Shown: positions 24,061 through 36,796, counted from the stretch's first letter. The stretch is 64,000 nucleotides of DNA from Polytrichum commune (GCA_950295325.1 OX485808.1:12648501-12712500), one strand, 5' to 3'. Numbers and translations: made by a program. Notes: generated by a model from the letters alone, not told the origin.

Positions 24061-24663
24061 AAAGCTAGAAGCGCCCACAACATAATCACATACATTGTGG
24101 TTATCATGTAGAATTGTTGCCAATGTGGTAATACCATGGCATGTTCAATAGCAAAGTATTATAATTCAACGTGTATGTGACGTGTAGCACTTTCACTTCA
24201 AAAACAAAATGAATCAATATCAAAGCGACCACAATACTACCCGTAGTAGCATGGCAACTTCGCCTAATTTATGCCGGTTAAAGATGTGAATGAACTTGCC
24301 ACATGTCACAAAACTATAAGTTGAAAATCCATGACGGAGTTGACATGGCATCCAAAATTTATTTTATTTTTTAAAGACACGTTGCAACATGCAACACTTA
24401 TTGAACCTGCCATGGTACTACATTGTGGGGAGGTTGGTTCTAAGTCAGAACTTGGGTTGGGCCATAAATAATTAGTGTTGAAGTTACCACGGTAGTTCCC
24501 CTAGTAGCATGGCAAGTTCAACACTAATTTATGTTGGTTAAAGATGTGAACTCACCACATGTCAAAACAACATTGTTGGTTGGAACATGTGACATAGTGG
24601 ATGTGACACTAACATATTACAAGTCCAATTCAAAATACAAAGTGTTGAACTTGCCATGGTCCT

Positions 24664-25012
24664 ACACTAAATATTGTGTTTAGTGTTGTATGGTATTTTA
24701 TGTCATCTTGGTAGCTTTTCTAGCAACACTTTTTATGAATAAGTTTACAAGTACTGTCATCTCAACTTATTTTTAAGTTCATACAAATGAAAAAAATTAA
24801 AATTATTGAGGATTTTAATAATGCAGTCTAAATGTGGAGGATATAGAAGAATATATTGTGGACTATTGCATGTCCCATGGAATATTGTTATGGATATAAA
24901 TAATGTTATGGTTTGCATTTAGTGTGGGTAACACCACTACACATGCAGTTTACCAATTAGCATCGAGCAAGACGAATAGAATCAGTGATGCTAAACACGA
25001 CATTCAGTGTAC
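24664..25012 (-). mobile_element. Family J element (ACACTAAATATTGTATTTAG ends)
   Basis: Left end TACACTAAATATTGTGTTTA and right end CATTCAGTGTACT enclose GTATGGTATTTTATGTCATC and TTACCAATTAGCATCGAGCA. These read in reverse against the copies at 34165 and 52401. Confidence 0.55.
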
Positions 25013-25119
25013 TTACTCTGTTGGGGAGATTGGTTATGAGGTGGCTTGTACCCGTGGCAAAATGGCAACTTCAAACACACTATCATTTATTGTTGAAGAT
25101 GTGAACTTGCCATGGTAAT

Positions 25120-25345
25120 ACACTAAATATTGTATTTAGCGTCACTCACTATTCAGAATTACGCAATGCTATATCTATTTACTGTATATCTCACATTTTG
25201 CCAAAAAATGTTAAATTGGCCGTTGGGACATCACAGAACACTACCAACTCTACTTGGTAACCGTCACATCGATAGGAAAAAGACATAGCACTGTGTAACT
25301 CCAACTAGTAAGTGACACTAAATACCACAGTCAGTGCAGTCACGG
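25120..25345 (+). repeat. Family K repeat, copy 1
   Basis: Shares with 27850-28075: ACTATTCAGAATTACGCAAT, AAATTGGCCGTTGGGACA, ACTTGGTAACC and AAAAGACATAGCA. Its ends resemble family J ends. Confidence 0.5.
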
Positions 25346-25429
25346 TATTAGGGGGGTTGGTTGGTCATGAGGCGGACCTCGGGTTTGGGCCAGGGCCCAA
25401 GGGAAGGGGTTGGTTGGACCAAGGGAAGG

Positions 25430-25735
25430 GACAGCAGCAGGCCGGGCGAAGGAGGGGGGTAGGGGGGGGACCTGATCAAAGGGGCTGACGTGGAGGCTTA
25501 TTATGGAGGCTCCCCAGCCACGTTCCTTGTGGCTCCCCAGTTTGAACTGTGGGTGCCAGGTGGGCCCACGCTCCCCAACACGGGCCCAATGGCCAACTCA
25601 AAGGAAAAGGGGAAAAGATAAAGAAATAGGGGGAAAGATAAAGAAATATGGAGGGGGGGCTTTTTGGCACTCAAGACTCATGAGTCACCCCCCCACCCCC
25701 CCCCCCCCCCGCGGCCCTGCTGTTGTCCTAGCATT
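25430..25735. repeat. G/C-run-bounded inverted-repeat segment
   Basis: The left side has GGGACAGCAGCAGGCCGGGC followed by G runs. The right side has C runs followed by GCGGCCCTGCTGTTGTCC, its near complement. A 21-bp direct duplication (AAAGATAAAGAAATA) lies at about 25615-25652. Base composition differs sharply from both flanks. Confidence 0.5.
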
Positions 25736-25914
25736 TAAGTTATCTAATCCATCTACTGTTGCTGCCCTTTTTCCTGCTCCCATGAACAGTCCCCCTCGCC
25801 CTTGTCCCTCCGCCACGTGTCGATCCCGCATTGCTGGGCGTCGCTGAATTATCCCAACTGGCAACTACAATCGATGCAGTGTGTGCCATTAAGGAGTTAG
25901 GTCAAGTGTCCGGG

Positions 25915-26130
25915 GGGGGGGGGGGGGGAGATTTTCGGGTGCGATCGATCGAAATCTGAGTGTTCACAAAGTCCAACCGGTTACATGTATGTTGTGATCT
26001 TCTTTCGGTTTTTCTTTTATTAGTTTGAGGTGTATTCTATAGAGATTCTCTTTGAAATGATCGGTAACTTTTCTTTTCTTAAAGCAAACTCTTGCATTTC
26101 AACCAGTTATTTATCAAACTCGTGCCTGAA
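25915..26130 (+). repeat. Family R repeat, copy 1
   Basis: Order of words GGGGAGATTTTCGGG, TCGAAATC, CCAACCGGTTACATGT, TTTGAGGTGTATTCTATAGA, ATGATCGGTAACTTTTC matches 46010-46260 and 48895-49100. A run of about 18 G precedes it at 25911-25928. Confidence 0.6.
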
Positions 26131-26884
26131 ACACACCAGACTTTTCGTCCGGTTCCAGTTGTGAAATTGTTAGGGGATTATGTTGAGAAATAGTTGTTGG
26201 GTCGTTGCTTTTTTACGTTATTACAACTGGAGATGTTTACGGGTGGTGTTAAAAGTGGCTGGTGTGATTAGCCCCTCAACCAATTCATTTGTAACTAGCA
26301 ATCGTTTCTCCCTGTTCATTGAGTTAGGTTGTCCCACGTTCATTTTTTTTTTATCGACGTTTCACACTGTTTTGGATATTTGTTAGCATAGTAGTAAAAA
26401 TGCAAGGATATTTTCAAACCTTGGTTCTCAAATGGATTTGAAAAACTAATTTGTAAGTTTTTGTGATACGGTTTTGACCAACGGCAAATTTTTTCATGGG
26501 ATAAAGAGGCAACCTAATTGCACGTATCAATGGTACACCTTTCACGCCTATTACAATGGTTTACTATTTGTAGTTACGCATTGGTTTGATTATACCTCGT
26601 GAGTGTCCTTTTTCACATGTAAGGTTTATTATGTTCTTTGATGTGCAAACAATCTACTTATGTTATCTAGGTAAAAAATGATACTATCAATAAAAACTTA
26701 TAGCAACTTGTAACTCCAAATCGTAAAACACAGTAATAGGTGTGAAATGCTAAGAAGCCAAAATGTGGTTGCAAGCAATTTCCAATTATACTATTACAAA
26801 AGTTTTGAAACCTTGGATGAGTCCATAGCATTTCTTAGCTATGCTCAATAATTTTCTTCTTCTATGGACACATGCCGCTCAATG

Positions 26885-27150
26885 TGCTCAACAATCCTAG
26901 CTCCAATCAAACACTTGTGGTAAGGTAAATGGCTCGCTTTATCTATTTCATACCTCACGCATTTGTACTTGAGTGGTGTGTGGTTACATGTCGATCTGAT
27001 GACAAAGCCCAAAAAGACATATGTTAAAAGACAAATCAAACTACGTGCTCATAATTTATTAACCATTCTAAGTTCAATAGTCAACATAATGAAGCACCCG
27101 GGAAGAGGGGGGAGGGGGGGAAGGGGGGGGGGGGAGATTACCTATTCATG
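26885..27150 (-). repeat. Family F copy with a G-rich expansion
   Basis: GTGGTGTGTGGTTACATGTC, ACTACGTGCTCATAAT and TCTAAGTTCAATAGTCAACA precede a long interrupted G tract (27096-27135), at the same family position as the G run at 12826. Confidence 0.55.
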
Positions 27151-27518
27151 GTTATGACACTTTTGACTTTGAGAAATCATAGCCACAACATGGATATCCA
27201 AAAGTTCCATAGATTGGTGCTAAAATCTCAAATCACATTCCCAAATCCAAGAAACAGTCTAACTTTGAAAGCCAAGTTGAGAATCGTGAACAAAAGCCAA
27301 AACTAACCATTCAAGAAGCGTTTTTACCTTAGTGGTTTTACTGGCTTGGGTCGTAGATGTTCACGTTAAATTTCCACTCTTCTCAAATATGCACAAATTA
27401 ATCCGAACACAAAGCTCCACCAATTGCCCCCACCGAAGTATGGAGTGAAGTATGGTGTGAAGTTGTGCCATGTTATGTCGTTTTTTTAGGTTTTCTTTTA
27501 GGTTCACCTCTTTTTTTT

Positions 27519-27590
27519 TGAATGAAGTGGTTGGTGGTTCGATTCCCACTGTGAAATCTTCTCTCTACATGACGGAAAAAATAAGACTAG
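27519..27590 (+). mobile_element. Head fragment of SINE family 2
   Basis: Has the B-box segment GTGGTTCGATTCCCACTGTG followed by AAATCTTCTCTCTACATGAC and GGAAAA, matching the heads of the copies at 49502 and 52127. The rest of the element is missing. Confidence 0.5.
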
Positions 27591-27849
27591 TTAGGTAAGT
27601 AGGAAGCCAAGAGCCCACCCACTGCAAGGTAGACAGTAAACCCCATCATGCACCAAGAGGATTCTTGAGCAGGGTAGGGCCAACGTGCTCAAATTCACGT
27701 CGGATTGCCCGACGTTGGTAATCTATTTATTATCCTTTTCTTGCACTTGGAATTGAAATTGTACTACCTTATCGCTCCCAATGAATTTGCGTGTTGAGGT
27801 TGAATTTGTTTTCATACGACATTGACGATTCACACGTTTCACATGTGGC

Positions 27850-28075
27850 GCTACACCGTCTATGGTATTTACTGTCACATACTATTTGGAATTACATAAT
27901 GCCCTAACTATTTAATGTAGATTCCATTTTTTACCCGCAAAGGTCAAATTGGTTCTTTGGACAACATAGGACACTAACATCTTCACTTGGTTAAACCTTA
28001 CATTATCAATAAAAAGATATAGCATTACATATCTTTGAATAGTACATTACACTAAATATCGAAATTGGTGTCGCA
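27850..28075 (+). repeat. Family K repeat, copy 2
   Basis: Same order as 25120-25345: ACTATTTGGAATTACATAAT, CAAATTGGTTCTTTGGACA, ACTTGGTTAAACC, AAAAGATATAGCATTAC. Confidence 0.5.
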
Positions 28076-28624
28076 CTCAATATTTATAAGTTACTGTAAT
28101 ATAGTTCTACCTCGTCTCAAACAACCCCATCGAAATTAATGTTTATCAACAAATGATTATGATAGACCTTGAAATGGTCATAACATTGCTAAACTCCTTG
28201 GCTGAAATTTGTGGGACCATGTATTAGGCGAGCATAGTTATCCTTTTTTATTATGGGATTCCATGTATATGAGAAACACTCATGATGTGTATTGTAGAGT
28301 TTTGACAAACAATTTCAATTTAACAGAGTTTTGATCGCAACCTCTTTCTTTAGAAAGAGACCCGTGATCTAGTTGATTCAAAATGTTGTGTGATCTATGA
28401 TAAATCTATTCTCCTTTCAGGTTATGAAGTTCAAATTTTAAAAAATCAATGCAAACCTTAAACCCTAAACCCAGTTTAACTTGGAATATTTTGCTAAGTT
28501 TTGAAGAGGAACTACGAAAAGAAAAATATTTGGTATTGGAGATCAATGACAATGCTCCTATTCCAAATGTATCGATAGAGTCCAAAATCCGCATTCACAA
28601 CTTTCTCTTGTTTACCGTACGTTA

Positions 28625-29765
28625 AGGGCAGCTTCGGCGCTCTCTTCCCGAATAATTATTAAAAGTAAAAAAACAGTGTTCGGCGGCAAAAAAAAAATTA
28701 CTAAAAATTTCGGCATTTTAAATAGTTTAATAATGCAATTTCGGCATACATCCAAGAAGTTATTATCTAACGATAAACAAGGATGTTTATTCACGATTTC
28801 ACAATTTGTGTGAAGAGTTTTACAACAGATATAAATCTTTCACGATTTTGTGAAGAGTTGAGAATGCTCTGTGCTTTATACAAGTAGAGTGGAGTTGTGT
28901 TCAACAATGCATATGGGATATGTAAAGTTTGAGGTGAAGCACCTAGTTAGACTTCATTTTTATAACACGCATAACTTTTGCATAGAGTCTTCAAATGACA
29001 TAAAATTTGTTGGAGGTGAAAGATTACTTGATTTCTAAACTTTTCTTAGAGCAACAAAATTCCAAAAAAGTTGATCTTCTATGCACAAATGAGCTCCGAA
29101 AAACTGTTATGAACGCATTTTTTTTTTTGATCTTTACACGGCTGCAATGTTTTGTCCATATCTTTTGCATAAAGACTTATTTTGACACAAAACTTGTTGG
29201 AGGTGGAAGATTACTTGATTTCTAAACTTTTCATAGAGCAATAAAATTCCAAAAAAGTTGATCTTCTATGCACAAATGAGCTCCGAAAAACTGTTATGAA
29301 CGCATTTTAATTTTTTGATCTTTACACAGCTGCAATGTTTTGTCCATATCTTTTGCATAAAGATTTATTTTGACACAAAACTTGTTGGGGGTGGAAGATT
29401 ACTTGATTTCTCAACTTTTGTTAGTTGGATAAAATTCTATAAAACTTCATCTTCTATGCTCAATTGGACTCCAAAAAATTGTGTACAACACATCTGAAAA
29501 GCCTCACTTAGAGTCTTGCTACTTCTTAACCCATATTCTTTGTGGACTAGTGTAAGTGAGCTTGATTACAAAAGGAGCACCTTCTCTCCATCAGAATTCA
29601 TATATGCTTCCAGTGTAAGTAAAATTCTAGTGAGAAGTTAAAATTTCTTACTTTTCGGCAATTTTGAAAATTAATTAATTTTATATTCGGCAAAAAATGT
29701 CAATAATTTTCCAAAATTTTCGGCGTCTATTTTTAGAATTATTTTGTGCCGAAGCTGCCCTTAAA
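28625..29765. mobile_element. Non-autonomous hAT-like element with 8-bp duplication and internal tandem repeat
   Basis: An 8-bp direct duplication GTACGTTA lies exactly at 28617-28624 and 29766-29773. The ends are AGGGCAGCTTCGGCGC on the left and, complemented, AAGGGCAGCTTCGGCAC on the right. TTCGGC/GCCGAA motifs are repeated near both ends, like hAT subterminal repeats. The interior holds about 2.6 copies of a 187-bp direct repeat (29010, 29197, 29385). There is no transposase frame. Confidence 0.75.
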
Positions 29766-29810
29766 GTACGTTATCAGGTTTCAATAAGGTCTCGAACTCA
29801 TGGTTTATAC

Positions 29811-30174
29811 TACACTAAATATGACATTTAGTGTCACATGGTATTTTATGTCACTATGGTTACTTTTTAGATGACACTTCTTTTGAATAAGTGAACAAAT
29901 ATTGTTATGGATGACGGATGGCCAAAACCCTACCTTCTCTTGTGAGCAACGTGTGATGAAATATTGTCATGGATGATTGAAGTTGGGATGAAAACCCACT
30001 TGGTAAGTGTCAATAATTGCAACACTGTAAATCTACAATCTCCCAATTGTTTTACAAGGAATGCCAAATAATGTTAGGTTAACGTTTATTGTTGGTGACA
30101 CTACACCGTGGTTTTACATTTAGTATGGAGCGAGACAATTAGAATTGGAGACACTAAATATCATATTTAGTGTA
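29811..30174 (-). mobile_element. Family J element, complete
   Basis: Bounded by TACACTAAATATGACATTTA and CATATTTAGTGTA. The interior reads as the reverse of the 34165 and 52401 copies (GTCATGGATGATTGAAGTTG; TTTAGTATGGAGCGAGACAA). Confidence 0.65.
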
Positions 30175-30954
30175 GCTCTTTGATTGAGGTAAAGTCCCCC
30201 GTGCATTTAGGGCTTAAATTGGTGTGCTAAGGTGAGTTACTTTATGTACACAAAGGTTAGGATTTTCCTCCTAAACTTCGCAACAAAATCAACATCCAAT
30301 ATGTTCACTTCTATACTATTACAATTAAATGGGTTTCTAGAGCACAACCCCAAATTTCAACATCAAATAGAAATTGATGAAATTATTGAAAATCTATCTC
30401 TAAACACGGAACTTTAAAACATTCACTTTGATTTACTTATGCGGCAATGACCCATCAAACCGAGGTATCACCCATGGGATGTAACATCTTGGATCACTAT
30501 AAAGTAAGTGTCGTTTGCCACATGTCGCTATGACATTAGTCGGAACGACCTAATGTACCATGACTACATGTACAATTTGGATTTGCTAATCATCTTGCAC
30601 TAATTTTGAGTTTCGTGCCCTATGAGAAGTGAGTGTAGAGATAAAAGTGCATGTTTAAGACCCACTTCATGCCTCGAAATGAACAATGCAACCATTTGGA
30701 TGTAGGCCATGCGTTTTTTACACAACGCAATTTTCGAGTTCATCAATAGTAATTGTGACTTGGATGTGGTAGACCAAGAATCGTCCCATGTATATTTGTT
30801 TTCTAATCTCTCCATGGGTTACATTCTTGTGGTGTTGAGTATCGGACAACATTGGGTGTAGTGCCACATCTTGGACGTACAACATTAAGATATAGGTTTC
30901 TAAGTAGTATTGTATTCCTACTTATCAATTCAACTAAGGTATGTGAGCCTTGTG

Positions 30955-31135
30955 TGGTCATTCTTCTCAAATGGACGCCTATAATTGAGTGGTACATGGC
31001 AGGGGTTGTAATCACCCAAAAAAAAAGACATGTGTCATAATGGGACTGGTTTGTATTCTCAAAATATAGACACCATCCTAGGTTCAAAAGGTGACACACT
31101 TGGAAGGATGACTTATGTGATTGTTTAAAGAGGAA
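30955..31135 (+). repeat. Family F fragment
   Basis: AAATGGACGCCTATAATTGA, GTGTCATAATGGGACTG and the GGAAGGATGACTTATGTGA segment follow the family order. Confidence 0.4.
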
Positions 31136-31139
31136 GACA

Positions 31140-31270
31140 ATCTTCACCCGACTTTTTATAACATTTGTGTCCTAACCCCAACTTTGAACTTGAAATTGAC
31201 GAGCTTTGTGACTTGCAATTGCTTGCTAGATGAGGTGAATTTCCCACCGATCCAACATTCAATATTATTT
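31140..31270 (-). repeat. Single reversed copy of the ~190-bp unit
   Basis: Shows ATCTTCACCC, ACTTGAAATTG, GACTTGCAATTGCTTGCTAG and CCGATCCAAC in the order expected for the complement of the 440-1740 unit. More diverged than the copies at 23.8-24.1 kb. Confidence 0.5.
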
Positions 31271-31339
31271 CGTGTACTTGGAAATGCCCACAATACCAAG
31301 GGCCGCATACCTTAGGTCTAAAGTTCAACACAAGGCATA

Positions 31340-31665
31340 GATGATAAGGTAGATGTGTCTAATTCAGTTAATAGTCTTAATCGGACACCTATATAAGAGT
31401 GCATTGTGGTTTAGTGTGGGTCCAAGAATGAGAAGCATAAAAACATTTGTTAAAAAAGATTGGATTGCATGGTGAACATGTGATAACCATTCTAGATTCA
31501 ATAGTCAACATAATTGGGAAGACCTATATGAGCATTTAACGAGCACGAGAATCTTTGGTTTGATAATAAACAAGGTATTCATACGAGCTCCAAAAATATC
31601 AAGGAATGTGGCTATGGTCTCAATTTGGATTTCCTAACCATCTTGTACCTAAGCTAACAAACCCG
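31340..31665 (+). repeat. Family F copy
   Basis: Starts TAAGGTAGATGTGTCTAATT and runs through GATTGGATTGCATGG, ATAGTCAACATAATTGGGAA, GACCTATATGAGCA and the ACAAGGTATTCATACGAGC segment. Confidence 0.55.
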
Positions 31666-33540
31666 CAATGCTTTTGTGGTTGTCTAACAAACAACGCTCG
31701 AAGCTCAAAACGATTCCAACCCCTCTTCTAGGTGGCAAGGCATTGGAGCTTTTGTAAGTAGGGTTTTTCAAAGTTTGACCTACTACCGATGGGGTTTTGG
31801 GGCAAAGCGGCCATTAGATTGCATGCCAATCGATCAAGTTGGGTGTCGTCATCATTTGAACTCCTTATCTATTGCCTTCTAAAGCATTTCACAAAAATTA
31901 TAGGTTATGAATGAGGAATGCACAATTGTAAACAACCTCATGGCTTACGGTCACAATGGTTACTTTCCCAATATCTTGCCCTAAAGGCATTATTTGGTCA
32001 CACGGTGATTGCCACATTTTGACCCGGGAAAGGTTCCAATAGTGAATAAATATAGCATAGATAAGGTACAACGTGCTAGAATCAATACCCGACCCAAAAT
32101 CACACATGTTAAAAATAATTTGTTAATTTTGAGAATGTCCACCACCATAATATCATATGTTTCATTATGGTTTTAGGTCATCTATAGCTAAAATTTTGAA
32201 TCCTTACAAATTTGCATATGGTATTAAATTAGGGCAAACTTTGGCGGTAAGAATCCATTCTAAAGTGCTAAGAAGAATACCTACGACTTTTAACAATGTA
32301 TCAGTTGAATGTGTGTGTGTGTGTGTGTATTTATACAACAATTAGAGTGGCAATTTTAGCACCATGTAACTTACACAAATTTGTCACATTAATGTGAATA
32401 GTACCACTTGGAGTTGCTTGTTGATATAACTATCCACATAGGATGTTAGATTAGATGAAGTAAATTATTCTACATTTGTTAATGTGCCTACTAGCTATTT
32501 ATGTTGTGTGAATAAGAAATGACATTTTCAATGAAAAAAATATAGCAACATGTAACTCTCAATGATGGCCCACATAGTTCAATCATCCGTGACAATATTT
32601 CATTACATATTGAATGTTAGGATGCAAAATTTACTGAAAGTGGATGAATTGAAATTGAGTTGGGATGACAATATTCGTTAGTGTGTGAATAGAAAAGACC
32701 ACGGTGACATAAAATACCATATGACACTAGATACATTATTTAGTGTACCAATGTATGAATGTTCTATAATTACATTCTTAAATGGAGAGATGTGCTATAT
32801 CTTAGAAGATTATGATCATTTTACAATTAGTGTCCATTTTAAACTCACATACCTTAACCCTTAACTTTATGAGAGGCCCATTTTGAGTTTATCAATGACT
32901 CTTGAAGGGGGAATTCATCCAGAAGGAAGGTACTAGGAAAGTCACAATAAGTATCATTGTGTTCATCATGTCAATGGCGACGATCATATTCTAATATGAA
33001 AAGATGGTTGTTCCCAACACACACACACATATACATATAGTAACTTTGTACTATTTCGATTGCAATTTTCATTCTTTGTGGAGACTTTTCCTTACCTCAA
33101 AGTGTATATCTCTTCTTAATATAATCTCAAAACTCCGACCACGATTTTATTGCCTATATTTATCAGGCATTCCCAAAGTTCAATGATTCTAAAATCGATT
33201 ATAAACAAATCATGAAAATTACGAAATATTGGTATTGTATCAATACGATCTTAAAATCATTGGCAACACCTTTTCTTTTATGATACCATGATCATCGAGC
33301 TCTAGAAAATGAAACAATGATACGCTCCAAGAAGTTAAGCGTTAATGGAGCTTGATATAACAAACTTGGAGAGCTCGAGGAGCCATGTCTTGCTATTGGT
33401 GGAGCGCTTTTGGTTGCCTCCTTACCTCACTTTGACTTTACACCAAGCTTTCACCTCGAGATTCCAAAGGTTGGCTTGACGACATGGCACCTTGGAGGCT
33501 CCACGGCGACACTTTTATACGCATCACTATTATAATACTA
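31666..33540. other. Stretch without a recognised gene
   Basis: Contains a worn family J right half ending at about 32752 (GACATAAAATACCATATGAC, then ATTTAGTGTACC), a TG microsatellite at 32311-32328, and an ACACAC/ATACATATA run near 33018. No coding frame was recognised. Confidence 0.4.
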
Positions 33541-33544
33541 ACTT

Positions 33545-33827
33545 AGTATCCTTCTCCTTCTCCTTCTGTCTCTCTCTCTCTCCAACACAAAGCTTGAAAC
33601 CCTAATAAGCTACCTCATGGAAGTCGGTTAGGATTGCCATGAGTGCAAGCCCTCGTGGGATGGGACCAAACCCAAAAAGCTTCTCAAACATTCTCCTTTG
33701 CCTTGAAGATTTAGAAAGGTGCGAGAGGCTCGATTTGGACTTCGAGGTGACATACCTAGGGGGTTTGAGATTATCCCTCGACATTTTTAGACACAATATT
33801 AGAACACGGGCCTTTCTTAGAAGTTGA
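33545..33827 (+). promoter_or_regulatory. CT-tract plus telo-box, followed by a 62-codon frame
   Basis: CTTCTCCTTCTCCTTCTGTC and TCTCTCTCTCTC (33549-33582) are followed within 15 bases by AAACCCTAA, a telo-box arrangement found in many plant housekeeping gene leaders. An ATG at 33639 opens 62 codons with no recognised domain. It may be a chance promoter-like patch or the remains of a gene start. Confidence 0.25.
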
Positions 33828-34164
33828 GAATGCGTTATTTCAACCGGAGTATACATTGTTATAAAGGAAAGAAAATAAAAGTAAGAGATGTTAATATATC
33901 GAAGATCCCAAACATGCACGTTGGGAACGTTAGACATGATAACATGTACACAATATTAGGGTTTTCCAATCCCGTTGTGATTCGGCAGTAATTATCATCC
34001 AAGCAAAATGGATGATAAAAAAATTATTGGTGTTTTCACCGACGTGAATATCAGCATGTTGCTTCTACTATGTTTAAGGGTTTAGGGTTTAAGATTTAGA
34101 GTCCAGGAAATTTCAAGGAATGCAACACCCACACCACTCCCAAAACAAAGACAAGTCCGTGTCA

Positions 34165-34556
34165 CTACACTAAAGATTGTATTTAGTGTTTACCAATCCT
34201 ATTTGTCTTGCTCAATACCAATTGTAAAGCGTCTGTGTAGTGTCACCAACACTAAATGTAAACCTAACATAATTTGTCATTCCTCATGAGAACAATTTTA
34301 GGCATTATAGATTTACGAAGTACTGTCACTTACTAGTGATTTGCCATGCAAATTTCAATCATCCATGACAATATTTCATTACGTAAATATCAGGATGTGG
34401 AATACAGCAAACTAAAAGTGGTTGAACTAAAAGTTGACAAAATGAAAATAAGTTGGGATGATACTACTTGTAAACTGTTCATAAGAAGCGTCGTCATAAA
34501 AGTTATCATAGTGACATAAAAAATTGTATGACAATAAATACAATATTTAGAGTACT
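34165..34556 (+). mobile_element. Family J element, complete
   Basis: Bounded by TACACTAAAGATTGTATTTA and AATACAATATTTAGAGTACT. Interior words CCTATTTGTCTTGCTCAATA, AATCATCCATGACAATATTT and AAGTTGGGATGATACTAC are shared with 52401-52801. Confidence 0.7.
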
Positions 34557-34569
34557 AACCATATGTATT

Positions 34570-35265
34570 TAGTGTCTATATTACATGGAGAACAAAACTT
34601 TAAAAAACATGAGTTGATTTTCTTTATTTATTATGGGAATGCACAAATGGTGAGAGGAGTAGAGAGATGCATGTGCACATAGGTGGCGAAGAGAATGAGA
34701 ATATTGTCAGTTACACGAAAATAAAACATGCCGGCTCCTAAAACATAAAATTACTTAGTTGATGTGTTGTGCTCAACTGCCTTAACTTCGTATTCAGACT
34801 AAAAGCAGTGGGATTTTGACATTCATAGTCTTTATTCTTGAATCTATATTTGGGCCCATGATTATAGCTCAACAATTGAGTAATGTTACAAACCCTAGGA
34901 AACCCTTCAAAATTGTTTGGTTACACCCAAACAAGGACCATTAAGGGATTTAGATCCCAAATCATCCCCATGCTTTATAGTGAACCCAATACTAAGAAAT
35001 TGTTCACCTCATAATACAATACATTTCATGTGTTTGTGTGAGACGAAGGCAAATAACTAGTTGAGTTGTCAATTAAGGGAGAACGGCCTTAAACCAACAC
35101 TTTGAGCGATTCAGTGCACACGTAACTCTTTTGGAATATAATTGATTATAAAGTAGGTTAGCAAATGCCCTCAAAAATAGAATAACACACTAATTTATTT
35201 TTTGTTTTAAGCGAAATGTCAATAATCTATGAATGTTTGAAGTGATATAGCCTAGCTTTCTAGCA
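34570..35265. other. Stretch without a recognised gene
   Basis: No open frame with a domain and no repeat with clear ends was recognised. Confidence 0.35.
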
Positions 35266-35270
35266 ACTAA

Positions 35271-35767
35271 GGGTCACTTCACACACAAGCCAAGAGCCGT
35301 GACCATGAGATTGTGAGAGCCCAAAAGAGTGTTCAAAGACTGTTTCAAGACACCTCCAAAATCATGTAGTGCAGTCACGGACCCTTAGGTGTGGTGTGAC
35401 CGGGCCCTCAACCAAAATGCTATTTCAACGAACTCTCTATTCACACAGGATCCTCACACATGATAAAATAGAATAAACCAACAGTTGTGAGCGTTCGGAG
35501 TGCCATGGTCTCCCGGTTTTGTGTTAGGCCTACTTCCAAAAGGTGGTTTTCGAAACCAGTCCAAGTGACCATGAAACATGATCCATTTGACGCCACGTAA
35601 GAATCCATGTAGACTTTACATCCATCTTGCATTCACATACATACTCCGTTGAGCCCTCAAGTGTAGTGTGATGAAGCGAACATGGACCGGCTCCGCCTTT
35701 TCCACCAATGGGAGTGCTTGAAATGCAACGGTCACGGGCTCTCAGTCTCATGTGTGGGAAGCGGCCC
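35271..35767. mobile_element. MITE with GGGTCACTTCACAC ends
   Basis: Left end GGGTCACTTCACACACAAGC, then CAAGAGCCGTGACC, pairs with right end GGTCACGGGCTCTCAGTCTC, then GTGGGAAGCGGCCC. Flanking triplets are TAA and TAG. A close relative is at 59293-59795 and an end fragment at 9843-9899. Confidence 0.75.
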
Positions 35768-36790
35768 TAGTAGGCGTCCTCCACTTTAGTCTAGGACCGT
35801 GTCCTTGCGAATGGCAAGCCGGCATTAATTGGATGGCAACTGGATGCCTTCCAAGGTGCCTTGCATGACGTTAAAGGGGTGGCCTGCCCGTTTTGTGTAA
35901 GCCTCTTGAATTTAGGGAAGACCCCCCACAAACATTACCAAAGATCCCATGAATCCAACGACCCACCTTCCTCCATGGAACCCATCCGCCCACATCTAAC
36001 GGCCGTCCTTCGTGCCTAGCCCCACAACCCTCGAAAATCAATCGGTTGCCACACTCCCTTGGGACACTTCAAATTAGCCTCTTGTGTCCATCTATAGTGG
36101 ATTTAGCCAACATCGGGCACATCACCCACCCCGTGCTTTTATTTTATAAAAATATATGTATGTTATACTTTAAAATAAATAAATAAATGATGTGTCATTT
36201 ATGAAAGTGGGTTAGGCTCTTTTCCATGTAAGCATTGAGTGGGGCTAAGTGTCGTGCAATAATGAGAGTGTTACCTAACTCTTGTATGATATCAAGCAAA
36301 CAGTAAGAGCAATATGGATAACAAATCGTACATAGCATTAGTTAACAGAGGAGCTGAATTTTAGCTTTAAAATGAATGTATAATATATATTATGTATAAA
36401 TTATATATTCCAGTCTTTAATTTTATACTAATTTTTCTTGTTGGTACTTTATTTTCCGTTTGGCACTGATATTGGCCTTGCTTTGTTTACTTTTCATTGC
36501 TTACTAATGTTCTCGGCATCTTAGTGGCAGGGCTCGTGGCTCACCCAACTTCCCAACACTGCTAGGTAGTGTTAGTAAACCACATTGTGGCCACATTTAA
36601 ACCTAAATGGATAAAAATAAATTATGAACTATGTATATACGGAGAGAGACACAAAAAGAGAGAGCCTTCGAACTTTTGCAAGTGTAGTCAACTAGGGTGA
36701 CACAATTTTGAGCTAACAAAAAATGTTGCATACATACCTTTAGAATCATACGTAAAGTTTCCCTTTACTTAATCTTACCCCCTCAATCAC
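35768..36790. other. Stretch without a recognised gene
   Basis: The left part (to about 36120) is comparatively GC-rich; the right part is AT-rich with ATATATT runs. No frame or bounded repeat was recognised. Confidence 0.35.
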
Positions 36791-36796
36791 GGTGCG

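Noticed and set aside
33602-33937. 111-codon minus-strand frame
   Set aside because: It reads through the antisense of a CT tract and a telo-box patch, starts in AT-rich sequence and has no domain.
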